The notes: generated by a model not told the origin, from the sequence alone. 39,619 nucleotides of DNA from Bradyrhizobium sp. ORS 375 (GCF_000239775.1 NZ_CAFI01000457.1:1-39619), one strand, 5' to 3'; shown: positions 7,761-16,141, numbered from the stretch's first letter. Numbers and translations: made by a program.

Positions 7761-8240
7761 ATGCGCCTGCGTCTCGCCGCCACTGCACTCGCGCTTCTTG
7801 CCGCCGCCGGGGTCGCCAGCGCTCAGCACCACGGCCATCACGACCACGGCGGCCATGGGGCTGCGACCACAGACTTGCGCGAACGTGTCGACTTCCCGCC
7901 CGGGCTCACCGAGCACACGCTGGCCAACATGCGCGATCATCTGCTGGCGTTGCAGCAGATCAACGACGCCCTTGCCGCCGGCGAGATGGACCAGGCCGGC
8001 CGGATCGCCGAGCAGCGTCTCGGCATGACCTCGCTGCGGCTGCACGGCGCGGCGGAGGTCGCCCAGTTCATGCCGCAGGGCATGCAGGACGCCGGCACGG
8101 CCATGCACAAGGCCGCGAGCCGCTTCGCCATCGCCGCGCAGGATGCGGGCGTGACCGGCGATCTGAAGCCGGCGCTGAAGGCGCTCGGCGAAACGATGGC
8201 GGCCTGCGTCGGCTGCCATGCCGGCTACCGGCTGAAATAG
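7761..8240 (+). CDS. secreted His-rich cytochrome c'-like protein
   Basis: 159 aa. A signal peptide (about 1-21, ending ASA) is followed by a His-rich stretch QHHGHHDHGGHG, a predicted helical bundle, and a single c-type haem motif CVGCHAGYR ten residues from the C-terminus, the position used by cytochrome c' and c-556. The product should be periplasmic and may bind NO or transfer electrons; the His cluster could bind metal. GGGAA precedes the ATG. Its promoter region is shared with the Crp/Fnr gene and holds the TGAT-N4-ATCA repeat. Nitrosative or respiratory control would fit; a link to the arsenic genes on both sides is only positional. Confidence 0.85.
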   Translation: MRLRLAATALALLAAAGVASAQHHGHHDHGGHGAATTDLRERVDFPPGLTEHTLANMRDHLLALQQINDALAAGEMDQAGRIAEQRLGMTSLRLHGAAEVAQFMPQGMQDAGTAMHKAASRFAIAAQDAGVTGDLKPALKALGETMAACVGCHAGYRLK

Positions 8241-8279
8241 CCGGGGCGGCGCGGCAGCTTCCGGAGATCCCATTCTCCT

Positions 8280-8303
8280 ATATTTCGATTATTTTAGAAA
8301 TAT
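8280..8303. promoter_or_regulatory. ArsR-type operator, upstream of the second arsR
   Basis: ATATTTC (8280-8286), ten bases, GAAATAT (8297-8303). It has the same 7-10-7 layout as the arsR box at 6942-6965. The stretch TATTTCGATTATTTTAGAA recurs at 8673-8691 with two changes. The box lies 40 bp before the ATG at 8343. Confidence 0.75.
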
Positions 8304-8342
8304 GGATTGACTCCGTCTGTCCCTCGCGTCATCCTTCTGGCC

Positions 8343-8660
8343 ATGAAATTGGACGATGCCGCCGCCCGCCTGGAAGCCCTTGGCAACACCACGCGCCTGA
8401 AGATCTATCGCGCGCTGGTGCGGGCCGGGCATGCCGGGATGCCGGTCGGCAAGCTGCAGGAGCGGCTGAAGATCCCCGCCTCCACCCTGTCCCACCACGT
8501 CAAGACGCTGGTGGCGGTCGGGCTGATCTCGCAGCTGCGCGAGGGCACCACGCTGGTCTGCCATGCGGAGTATGATGTGATGCGAAACCTGCTCGGCTTC
8601 CTGGTCTCGGAATGCTGCGCCGAAGAGCGCGGCTGCGGCACCGCGAGCACGGCCGCCTGA
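8343..8660 (+). CDS. second ArsR-family repressor with CC-x5-C metalloid site
   Basis: 105-aa winged-helix repressor. The core GNTTRLKIYRALV and recognition region IPASTLSHHVKTLVAVGLI are typical of ArsR. Cys91-Cys92-x5-Cys98 reproduces exactly the spacing of the A. ferrooxidans ArsR arsenite site (Cys95, 96, 102), so a trivalent arsenical is the likely ligand. The ATG at 8343 is preferred to an upstream TTG at 8307 because the fold begins at MKLDDAAARLEALG. Matching operator boxes lie upstream of this gene and of the monooxygenase gene that follows, so it probably represses both. Confidence 0.9.
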   Translation: MKLDDAAARLEALGNTTRLKIYRALVRAGHAGMPVGKLQERLKIPASTLSHHVKTLVAVGLISQLREGTTLVCHAEYDVMRNLLGFLVSECCAEERGCGTASTAA

Positions 8661-8671
8661 TCATTTGCGTT

Positions 8672-8695
8672 TTATTTCGATCATTCTAGAAGAAT
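8672..8695. promoter_or_regulatory. ArsR-type operator, upstream of the monooxygenase gene
   Basis: TTATTTC, ten bases, GAAGAAT. The segment 8673-8691 matches 8281-8299 at 17 of 19 positions. The right half is less symmetric than in the upstream box. It ends 12 bp before the ATG at 8707, with AGGAG between. Confidence 0.7.
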
Positions 8696-8706
8696 AGGAG
8701 TTCTAC

Positions 8707-10071
8707 ATGAGTGACGCAAAGACGGTGGCGATCATCGGCGCCGGCCCCGTGGGACTCGCGGCAGCGGCGCATGCGCTGGAGCGGGGCCTCAGGCCAATCG
8801 TGCTGGAGGCAGGCGCCGAGGCGGCGCATGCGGTACGGCAGTGGCAGCACGTGCAGCTGTTCTCGCCATGGAAGTACAACATCGACACGGCGGCGGCGCG
8901 CCTGCTCGCCACGACCGGGTGGAATTCGCCCGATCCCGAGATCTATCCGACCGGTCGCGAGCTGATCGATCACTATCTCGCGCCGCTCGCGGACCGGACC
9001 GCGCTGCGCGACGTCATCAGGACCTCGCATCGCGTCACCGCGATCAGCCGCACGGGCTTCGACAAGGCCAAGTCGAAGGGACGCGCGGCTGCGCCGTTCG
9101 AGCTTCGCGTCCGCAACGGCAATGGCGATGCGGTGTTGCAAGCCGATGCGGTGATCGACGTCTCCGGCACCTGGTTCTCGCCCAATCCGGCCGGCGGCAA
9201 CGGCCTGCCCGCGCTCGGCGAGGCGGAGCATCGAGCACGCATCGCCTATGGCATGCCCGACGTGACGGGCGCACAGCGCAGCCGCTATGCGGGCAAGACC
9301 ATCGCCGTGCTCGGCGGCGGCCATTCGGCGGTCGGCACGCTCATCGATCTCGCCGCCCTCGCGGAGGACGCGCCGGGCACGCAGGCGATCTGGCTGCTCC
9401 GCGCGGAGGATCCCGCCAGATCGTTCGGCGGCGGCAGCGCCGACCAGCTCGCCGCCCGTGGCGAGCTCGGCATGGCCTTCGCCGCATTGGTGCGATCAGG
9501 GCGCATCCGCGTCGAGACCGGATTTCACGTCAGCCGCATCGCCGACGACAATGGGCGGCTGGAGATCTTCGCGGGCGGCGATCGACGGATCGGCGTCGAC
9601 GAGCTGATCGTCGCCACCGGCTTCCGCCCTGATCTCTCAATGCTGTCGGAGCTGCGGCTGCGGCTCGATCCCGCGATCGAGGCCCCGGTGGCTTTGGCGC
9701 CGCTGATCGATCCCAACGAGCATTCCTGCGGCACGGTGCGGCCACACGGCGCGCGCGAGCTGGCGCAGGCCGACGAGCCCGGGCTGTACCTGGCGGGCAT
9801 GAAGAGCTACGGCCGCGCGCCGACCTTCCTGATGATGACAGGCTATGAGCAGGTGCGCTCGATCACTGCCGATATTGCCGGCGACAAGAAGGCGGCCGCG
9901 CGCGTCGAGCTGAAGCTGCCGGAGACGGGCGTCTGCACCCGCGGCGGGTTGTCGAGCATTCCTGCCCTGCCTGGCTGCTGTGGCGGACCGGCGCCATCCG
10001 GCGTAGACAGTTGTTGCGTCGATGACGTCAAGGCCAAGGCCGCGGGGCGCACAGGCTGCGGCTGCTCCTGA
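8707..10071 (+). CDS. flavin-dependent monooxygenase/oxidoreductase with Cys-rich tail (ArsO-like)
   Basis: 454 aa. FAD-binding Rossmann motif IIGAGPVGLAAAA (residues 9-21), a second dinucleotide motif AVLGGGHSAVG near residue 200, and a late ATGFRPD motif place it with FMO-like NAD(P)H-dependent flavoproteins. The last 50 residues hold seven cysteines as C, CC, CC and CGC, a tail resembling those on some arsenic-handling proteins and suited to binding a trivalent arsenical. AGGAG precedes the ATG. It follows an ArsR gene and an ArsR-type box and precedes an MFS gene, as arsO-type monooxygenases do in some ars clusters. The substrate is unproven; an organic thiol or organoarsenical is possible. 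Confidence 0.8.
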   Translation: MSDAKTVAIIGAGPVGLAAAAHALERGLRPIVLEAGAEAAHAVRQWQHVQLFSPWKYNIDTAAARLLATTGWNSPDPEIYPTGRELIDHYLAPLADRTALRDVIRTSHRVTAISRTGFDKAKSKGRAAAPFELRVRNGNGDAVLQADAVIDVSGTWFSPNPAGGNGLPALGEAEHRARIAYGMPDVTGAQRSRYAGKTIAVLGGGHSAVGTLIDLAALAEDAPGTQAIWLLRAEDPARSFGGGSADQLAARGELGMAFAALVRSGRIRVETGFHVSRIADDNGRLEIFAGGDRRIGVDELIVATGFRPDLSMLSELRLRLDPAIEAPVALAPLIDPNEHSCGTVRPHGARELAQADEPGLYLAGMKSYGRAPTFLMMTGYEQVRSITADIAGDKKAAARVELKLPETGVCTRGGLSSIPALPGCCGGPAPSGVDSCCVDDVKAKAAGRTGCGCS

Positions 10072-10099
10072 CGCGAGAGCGAACGAGAGGTTTTGGGGA

Positions 10100-11287
10100 A
10101 TGCAGGCACGACGGCTGGGCGTGGTGATCGCTCTCGGCACCGCCCAGACGCTGGCCTGGGCCTCGAGCTACTATCTGCCGGCGATCCTCGCAGATCCGAT
10201 CGCCAGGGATCTCGGCCTCTCCAACAACTGGTTCTTCGCCGCCTTCTCCGCCTCGCTGATCATCTCCGGCCTGCTCGGCCCGCGCATCGGCCGGCAGATC
10301 GACCGGGTCGGAGGCCGGCAGGTGCTGTGCGCCTCCAACATCGTGCTGGCGGTCGGGCTCGCGCTGCTCGGCCTGTCGCATTCGCTGTGGGTGATGGCGA
10401 TCGCCTGGCTTTGGCTCGGCGTCGGCATGGGGCTCGGGCTCTATGACGCGGCGTTCGGCGCGCTCGGGCGGATTTACGGCAAGGACGCGCGCGGCGCGAT
10501 CACCGGGATCACGCTGATCGCAGGCTTTGCCTCGACGGTGGGCTGGCCGCTGAGCACCTGGGGGCTCGCCACGATCGGCTGGCGCGAGACCTGCTTTGCC
10601 TGGGCGATCGCGCATCTCGTCATCGGCCTGCCACTCAATCTGTCGCTTCCGCGCGCCACCGCGATCGCGCCCGGCGAGATGCCGGCGGGCAAGCCGAACA
10701 TCCCGCTCGACCGTCCGATGGTGCTGATCGCGTTCGCGATGGCGGCGGCGTGGACCGTGACGGCGGCGATGGCGGTGCATCTGCCGCGCTTGATGGAGGC
10801 GTTCGGCGCGACGCCGGCGCAGGCGCTGTTCGCCGGCATGATGATCGGGCCGGCGCAGGTCGCCGCGCGGGTGTTCGAGGCCGGCTTCCTCAGCCGCTTC
10901 CACCCGCTCGCCTCGGCGCGGCTCGCCTGCATCACCCACCCGATCGGCGCCTTGACCATCGGCCTGTTCGGCGGCGGCGCGGCCGCGGCCTTTGCGCTGC
11001 TGCACGGCTCCGGCAATGGCATCCTGACGATCGCCCGGGGCACGCTGCCGCTCGCGATCTTCGGCCCGACCAACTACGCCTACCGGCTCGGCCTGATCGG
11101 CGCGCCGTCGCGGATCTGCCAGGCGTTTGCGCCGCTGCTGTTCGGCCTGCTTATCGACGCGCTCGGCCGCGGCGTATTGATCGTGTCGGCGAGCCTCAGC
11201 CTCTCGGCGCTCACCGCCCTGCTGCTGCTGTCGGCCAGCCGCGCCGCGAGCACGGTCGCGGGCAGCGCGTCGGACAAAGCCGCCTGA
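10100..11287 (+). CDS. MFS transporter in ars cluster (ArsK-like candidate)
   Basis: 395-aa membrane protein with about 12 hydrophobic segments and the MFS loop RIGRQIDRVGGR after the second helix. The ATG at 10100 begins MQARRLGVVIALG and has GAGAGG 9 nt upstream; the frame extends back into the monooxygenase gene, but that part is hydrophilic and unlike a transporter N-terminus. It starts 28 bp after the monooxygenase stop and is likely co-transcribed with it. MFS efflux proteins (ArsJ, ArsK, ArsP-neighbour types) occur in ars clusters; the assignment as an arsenical exporter is from context and not from a diagnostic residue. Confidence 0.8.
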   Translation: MQARRLGVVIALGTAQTLAWASSYYLPAILADPIARDLGLSNNWFFAAFSASLIISGLLGPRIGRQIDRVGGRQVLCASNIVLAVGLALLGLSHSLWVMAIAWLWLGVGMGLGLYDAAFGALGRIYGKDARGAITGITLIAGFASTVGWPLSTWGLATIGWRETCFAWAIAHLVIGLPLNLSLPRATAIAPGEMPAGKPNIPLDRPMVLIAFAMAAAWTVTAAMAVHLPRLMEAFGATPAQALFAGMMIGPAQVAARVFEAGFLSRFHPLASARLACITHPIGALTIGLFGGGAAAAFALLHGSGNGILTIARGTLPLAIFGPTNYAYRLGLIGAPSRICQAFAPLLFGLLIDALGRGVLIVSASLSLSALTALLLLSASRAASTVAGSASDKAA

Positions 11288-11439
11288 GCGACGGCCTGGG
11301 TAGGATTTTCTTAACCAGCTTTTCGGCGTCCGCCGGCCGCTCGAGCGCAGCCGCACTCCCTGGAGGCAGCCATATACGGAAAGTTGAAGGTTGGGCTGAA
11401 CGATGCTCCGTGGTCATACGGGGGGCACTCACGGGCACG

Positions 11440-13035
11440 ATGGCATTGCAGCGAAAACACATGCTTCGTGCCGGAGCTGTCGCCGCCTGCGTCGGGGTGT
11501 TCCTGGCCGGCGCCGACCTCGCCGTGACCGCGCTGATTGGCAACCAGACCGCGCGGCAGATCAGCGAGCTCAGCAAGGTCGCGCTGCGCCGGTCCGAGGC
11601 CGCCATCGACTCGGCCGGGGCGATCCTGAATCGTCTCATCGCCAAGGGACCGATGGACTGCAGCGCCATCGCGCTGCAGGCCCTGCGGCTGAGCGTCTAT
11701 CAGGGCACCATCATCAAGGACATCCGCACCGTCGACCGCGAGGGAACGGTGAAGTGCGCCGCCTATTCCGAGACGCTCGAGTTCGACAATGGCTGGGCGC
11801 AGCGCCACGAGATGTATCAATCGGCCGACGGCCAGCTGCGCTTGTTCCGGGTCGAGCAGTTCACCGGCGCGGCCTTCGGCGTGATGCACGACATCGACGC
11901 GCATCAATCGCTCGCGGCCATCCTGCGCATCGACGGCAACCTGCTCGACGTGATGCCGGTCGGCCTGCGCGGTGAGAGCCACGTGACATTGACCCTGCCC
12001 GACGGCGAGCAGGTGGCCGGCTATCATCCCTATGCGTCGTCGAGGCCGCCGGCCGAGACGGTCGCGTTCACCACGGCGTCCGACCGCTATCCGCTGCAGG
12101 CCACGATCCATGTCCGGCCGCAAAGCCTGAGTGCACGCAGCGAGACCGCCTATCTGCTGACCATGCTCGCCGCCGGCCTGCTGGGCGGCGCCTTCGGTCT
12201 GCTGCTGGCGAGCTATCTGAGCCGGCCGGTGGATCCGGTCGCCGAGCTCGACCGCGCGCTGGCGGCAAACGAGTTCAAGCCCTATGTGCAGCCGACCTTC
12301 CGCTTGAGGACCGGCGAGATCGTCGGCTGCGAGATTCTGGCACGCTGGGAAAAGCCCGATGGCCGGCTGGTGCCGCCGATGAGCTTCATCCCGCTTGCCG
12401 AAAGCTCGGGCCGGATCGAGAAGCTGACCTGGCTGCTGCTCAGGAACGCATTGCGCGAGCTGCAGCCTGAGATGAGGCAGGACAAGCTGTTCAAGCTGTC
12501 GGTCAACATCACGCCGCGCCATCTGCTCGGCGACGGCTTCATCGAGGATCTGCGCAAGGTGGTGGCGTCCTCGTCGGTGTCGACGCGGCAGGTCGTGCTC
12601 GAGGTCACCGAGCGCGAGGAGCTCGCCGACCTGACGAAGGCCACCGACGTCGTGAAGGAGCTCAGCGAGCTCGGCTTCCGCATCGCGCTCGACGACGTCG
12701 GCATCGGCCACAGCGGACTGTCCTATATCCAGCGGCTCGGCGCGCGCATCCTGAAGATCGACAAGTTCTTCGTCGACGCGATCACCCGCGACCAGTCCGC
12801 CGTGGTCGTGGTGCAGATGCTGGTCGCGCTGGCCCGCGAGCTCGACATGGCGGTGGTCGCCGAGGGCATCGAGCATCAGGCTCAGGTCGATGCGCTGATC
12901 GCCTGCGGGGTCGAGGAAGGCCAGGGCTATCTGGTGGCGCCGCCGCTGTCGCTCGACCGCTTCAAGCAGTTCCTCGACGTGCACCGCGCCGCGGCGCCTG
13001 CCCGGCACACGGCGAAGCCAGAGCTGGCGGCCTGA
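11440..13035 (+). CDS. c-di-GMP phosphodiesterase, CSS-motif sensor + EAL domain
   Basis: 531-aa inner-membrane protein. A first membrane segment (about 8-28) and a second (about 240-262) flank a periplasmic CSS domain with its conserved cysteines (DCSAIA and KCAAYS), which in this family sense periplasmic redox or thiol state. The cytoplasmic EAL domain (about 270-515) keeps the catalytic set: Glu of EILARW, Asn of SVNIT, Glu of LEVTERE, the DD pair, Lys of KIDKFF, Glu of AEGIEH, Gln of GQGYL. Loop 6 reads DDVGIG, not DDFGTG, so activity may be altered. The start is not firm: ATG 11440 is used, ATG 11461 is possible. No GGDEF domain. Confidence 0.9.
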   Translation: MALQRKHMLRAGAVAACVGVFLAGADLAVTALIGNQTARQISELSKVALRRSEAAIDSAGAILNRLIAKGPMDCSAIALQALRLSVYQGTIIKDIRTVDREGTVKCAAYSETLEFDNGWAQRHEMYQSADGQLRLFRVEQFTGAAFGVMHDIDAHQSLAAILRIDGNLLDVMPVGLRGESHVTLTLPDGEQVAGYHPYASSRPPAETVAFTTASDRYPLQATIHVRPQSLSARSETAYLLTMLAAGLLGGAFGLLLASYLSRPVDPVAELDRALAANEFKPYVQPTFRLRTGEIVGCEILARWEKPDGRLVPPMSFIPLAESSGRIEKLTWLLLRNALRELQPEMRQDKLFKLSVNITPRHLLGDGFIEDLRKVVASSSVSTRQVVLEVTEREELADLTKATDVVKELSELGFRIALDDVGIGHSGLSYIQRLGARILKIDKFFVDAITRDQSAVVVVQMLVALARELDMAVVAEGIEHQAQVDALIACGVEEGQGYLVAPPLSLDRFKQFLDVHRAAAPARHTAKPELAA

Positions 13036-13044
13036 GCGCTGATC

Positions 13045-13464
13045 TCACTGCCGCGTCATCTGACCGCGGATCTCGCCGCCCGGATTGGCCTGGGTGTGGA
13101 CATTGGCGTACCATTTGCCGGCGAGCAGATCCGCCGCCTGCGCCTCGGTGAGCGCGGCCGCTCCGGTGATCGGCGGCTCCGGGCTCTTGAACGGCAGCAC
13201 GATGCCGGCGTTCTTGCCGGGCTCGCTGGGGCCGTGAAAATGCGCGCCGATCGGCGGCCCGCTCAGGCCCGAGAAATTGATCTTCCAGGTCAGCGTCTTG
13301 GATGCGGTGTCGTAGCTCGCTTCGGCGGTGCCGGTGGCGGGGCTCGCATTCGGCGGCACTTCGTTGGCGGCCTTGAGCTCGGATTTCAAGATGATGGTCT
13401 CGGCATGAGCTTGTGACACAGCGAGAGCCAAGGCGAGCAGCGCCAAGCCAACCGTCCGATGCAT
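13045..13464 (-). CDS. secreted CHRD-domain protein
   Basis: 139 aa. A signal peptide (to about residue 21, ending AHA) precedes a CHRD domain (chordin repeat fold, about 25-137), with the family's NEVPP, AHFHGP and WYANVHTQANPGGEIRGQM motifs. CHRD proteins are extracytoplasmic and of uncertain function in bacteria; the conserved His residues may bind metal. The ATG at 13464 is preceded by GGGGGGAA. The gene converges with the EAL gene (9 bp between stops) and is divergent from tetR, whose operator at 13589-13604 could also influence it. Confidence 0.9.
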   Translation of the reverse strand: MHRTVGLALLALALAVSQAHAETIILKSELKAANEVPPNASPATGTAEASYDTASKTLTWKINFSGLSGPPIGAHFHGPSEPGKNAGIVLPFKSPEPPITGAAALTEAQAADLLAGKWYANVHTQANPGGEIRGQMTRQ

Positions 13465-13588
13465 GGTTTCCCCCCAATGGTTTTCCGCAGTCTGGAGTCT
13501 GAGGACCCCGCAGGCAAGTCGATATTCCAGCGTAGCCGGTAAGTGGCCGGCTTGATTGAACTCTCGCCTCCCGTATGCCAAACAGGAC

Positions 13589-13604
13589 AGAACGAAACAG
13601 TTTC
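13589..13604. promoter_or_regulatory. TetR operator at the tetR promoter
   Basis: AGAACGAAACAGTTTC, containing the perfect repeat GAAAC-A-GTTTC (13594-13604). It ends 19 bp before the tetR ATG. The reverse complement of the efflux-operon site at 17442-17460 shares AGAACGAAACAGT-TC with it, 15 of 16 positions. Confidence 0.75.
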
Positions 13605-13622
13605 AATAGCGCGACGAGAGCG

Positions 13623-14291
13623 ATGGCGGATCGGATGGCGGCTTCCAAGACGGCGCGCGGCAAGGTCGGGCGCCCTCCGCTCGAGCGCGCCGGCGAGGTC
13701 GAGGAGCGCATCCTGGATGCCGCCAAAACCGTGTTCCTGGCCCACGGCTTCGAAGGGGCGAGCGTCGACGAGATCGCGCAGACGGCGCGCGCCGGCAAGC
13801 CGACGATCTATGCGCGCTTCCCCAGCAAGGCGGCGCTGTTCGCGGCGGTGATCGGCCGCCACGCCGGGCGCAACACTCAATATGAGAACCTGGCGCCGCA
13901 GGGACGCACCTTCCGCGCCCGGCTGATCAGTCTCGGACAGACCTTGATCGAGCGCTCCTGCGTGGACGAGACCATCGGCCTGATGCGCACCGCGATCGCC
14001 GAGAACCCGCGCTTTCCCGAACTGACGCTGGAAATCCAGGACAGCGCGCGCAAGCGCGCGACTGCCAACGTCGCCCATGCCATCAGCGAGCTGGCGCGCG
14101 CGGAAGGGCTTGCCGGCAAGGCCGCCTTTGCGGCCGACCGGATCGAGGAGACCGCGCGGATCTTCCTCGACATCGTCGTGTTCGCGATGCTGATCAGGAT
14201 CCTGCTCGGCGAGGATATGCGCACGCTGAAGAAGGAAGCGCAGGCGCATGTCGAGAAGCGCGTCGACTTCTTCCTTGCCGCGACGACGTGA
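13623..14291 (+). CDS. TetR-family repressor, likely controlling the adjacent efflux operon
   Basis: 222 aa. The N-terminal helix-turn-helix (ILDAAKTVFLAHGFEGASVDEIAQTA...GKPTIYARFPSKAALF) is typical TetR; the remainder is the ligand-binding helical domain. ATG 13623 is used; ATG 13635 and an ATG at 13575 are in frame, but the latter would place the operator inside the gene. It converges with the EmrAB-type operon, and its operator sequence recurs upstream of that operon, so it probably represses both itself and the pump and releases on binding a pump substrate. Confidence 0.92.
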   Translation: MADRMAASKTARGKVGRPPLERAGEVEERILDAAKTVFLAHGFEGASVDEIAQTARAGKPTIYARFPSKAALFAAVIGRHAGRNTQYENLAPQGRTFRARLISLGQTLIERSCVDETIGLMRTAIAENPRFPELTLEIQDSARKRATANVAHAISELARAEGLAGKAAFAADRIEETARIFLDIVVFAMLIRILLGEDMRTLKKEAQAHVEKRVDFFLAATT

Positions 14292-14310
14292 CGACGGCGC
14301 ACGCGCCCCC

Positions 14311-14490
14311 CTACTTCTCTGCCCCCTTCGCCTTCAGCTCCGGAAAGATCGTCTCGTCCTGCAGGATCACGTCGGCCGTGCGCTGGTCGTGCGCCGTCAG
14401 CAGCGCGACCGCGCCCTCGACGTCCGCGTTCAGCACCGCGGTGACGATCGCGGCGTGCTCGTCGCCGACGGCGCGTGACCAGGCGGTGTC
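14311..14490 (-). pseudogene. C-terminal remnant of a GntR/FCD-family regulator
   Basis: Reading leftward and ending at a TAG (14311-14313), the frame encodes AWSRAVGDEHAAIVTAVL, then NADVEGAVALLTAHDQRTAD and a Lys-rich end: the last helices of an FCD ligand-binding domain as found in GntR regulators (EHxAIxxAVxxxDxxxA, LLxxHxxR). About 55-60 residues remain. There is no start codon, winged helix or first half of the FCD domain; similarity fades before the efflux gene stop at 14561. It appears to be a truncated gene left between tetR and the pump operon. Confidence 0.6.
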
Positions 14491-14560
14491 ACGGCGCCAT
14501 TGCGATCGGCAATCGTGGGGAGAGCACGGCGGCGCCTTTGCCCACTCGACGCAGTTTTCC

Positions 14561-16141
14561 TCAATGCGCCATCGCTGCGCCGCCGCCGAGCTTGACCTTG
14601 CGCAGGGTCAGCGCCAGCGGGATCGCTGCGAGCGAGATCAGCATCAGGGCCCAGTAGACGTCGACATAGGCGAGCAGCGAGGACTGCATCTGCACGGTCT
14701 GGCCGATCCAGGCGAGCGCCTGCTGCTTCGCCTGCACCATCGAGCTGCCGTGGGACGTGAAGTAGTTGGTCACCTGCTGCAGCGTGTCCTGATAGGCCGG
14801 ATTGGACGGGATCGCATTCTCGACCAGCCGCGACTGGTGAAACTGCGCCCGGTGCGCCAGGATGTTGGCCGCGAGCGACACGCCGATCGAGCCGCCGGTG
14901 TTGCGCGCGGCGTTGATCAGCGCCGAGGCCTGGTCGGTCCTTTCCGGCGGAATGCCGTTGTAGGAGGCGGTGGTGATCGAGAGGAAGATCAGCGGCAGGC
15001 CGATGCCGATCAGCATGCGGGATTCGGCGAAGAACCAGAAATCGACATTGGCGTAGACCCGCGTCAGGTCGTACATCGCGAACGCCACGACGGCGGCGCC
15101 CGTCATGATCATGTATTTCGGCTGCACCCTGCCCGAGAGCCGTCCGACCACGAACATCATGCCCATGGTGACGAGGCCGCCCGGCGACAGCACGAGTCCG
15201 GCCCAGGTGGCGGTGTAGCCGAAATCCTGCTGCACCATCTGCGGCAGCATCTGCGTGGTGCCGAGCAGGATCGCGCCGGTCGCCAGCATCACCAGGAAGC
15301 AGGCGCCGAACTGGCGCGAGGCCAGCATGCGGACGTCGACGGTCGGGTTCTTCTGGTTCATCTCCCAGGGGATCATGGCGATGAACGCCGAAACGCACAC
15401 GGCGGCGGTGATCATGATGAAGCGCGAATCGAACCAGTCGTCCTCCAGGCCACGGTCGAGCATCAGCTCGAGCGCGCCAAGGAACGTTGCCACCAGCACG
15501 AAGCCGACGACGTCGAAGCCATGCGCCTGCTTGCGCCGCTCCTCGGTGACAGCCTGCGGCTCCTTGAGGATCAGCCAGATCAACAGCATCGCGGCGAGGC
15601 CGACGGGACCGTTGATCAGGAAGCACCAGTGCCAGGAGACGTTGTCGGAGAGATAGCCGCCGAGCGTCGGACCGACCACCGGCGCGACGACGACGGCGAC
15701 GCCGAACAGCGCGAACGCCTGGCCGCGCTTTTCCGGCGGGAAGGAGTCCGCCAGGATCGATTGCGCCACCGGCACCATGCCGCCGCCGCCGAGGCCCTGC
15801 ATGACGCGGAACAGCAGCAGCACCTGCAGGTTCCAGGCGAAGCCGCACAGCACCGAGCTCACCGTGAACAGACCGAGGCACATGATGAAGAAGGCCTTGC
15901 GGCCGAAGCGCTTGGCGAGATAGCTCGACGCGGTCAGGATGATGGCGTTGGAGACGAGATAGGTCGTCACCACCCAGGAGGATTCATCCTGGCTGACGCC
16001 CATGCCGCCGGCGATATAGGGCAGCGCGACGTTGGCGATGGTGGTGTCGAGCACCTCCATGAAGGTCGCGAGCGCGACCAGCACCGCGATGATCCACGGA
16101 CTGCCGGCGCGCGGCGCGGAGAGAGCAGCAGCCTCGCTCAT
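14561..16141 (-). CDS. DHA2-family (EmrB/QacA-type) drug efflux permease
   Basis: 526-aa inner-membrane proton antiporter with 14 predicted segments. The DHA2 motif in helix 1 reads MEVLDTTIANVALPYIAGG, and the loop 2-3 motif is LAKRFGRKAFF. GAGAAGG precedes the ATG at 16141. It begins 13 bp after the membrane-fusion gene, giving an EmrA-EmrB pair that would span the envelope together with an outer-membrane channel encoded elsewhere. Regulation is probably by the TetR protein encoded at the convergent end. Confidence 0.94.
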   Translation of the reverse strand: MSEAAALSAPRAGSPWIIAVLVALATFMEVLDTTIANVALPYIAGGMGVSQDESSWVVTTYLVSNAIILTASSYLAKRFGRKAFFIMCLGLFTVSSVLCGFAWNLQVLLLFRVMQGLGGGGMVPVAQSILADSFPPEKRGQAFALFGVAVVVAPVVGPTLGGYLSDNVSWHWCFLINGPVGLAAMLLIWLILKEPQAVTEERRKQAHGFDVVGFVLVATFLGALELMLDRGLEDDWFDSRFIMITAAVCVSAFIAMIPWEMNQKNPTVDVRMLASRQFGACFLVMLATGAILLGTTQMLPQMVQQDFGYTATWAGLVLSPGGLVTMGMMFVVGRLSGRVQPKYMIMTGAAVVAFAMYDLTRVYANVDFWFFAESRMLIGIGLPLIFLSITTASYNGIPPERTDQASALINAARNTGGSIGVSLAANILAHRAQFHQSRLVENAIPSNPAYQDTLQQVTNYFTSHGSSMVQAKQQALAWIGQTVQMQSSLLAYVDVYWALMLISLAAIPLALTLRKVKLGGGAAMAH

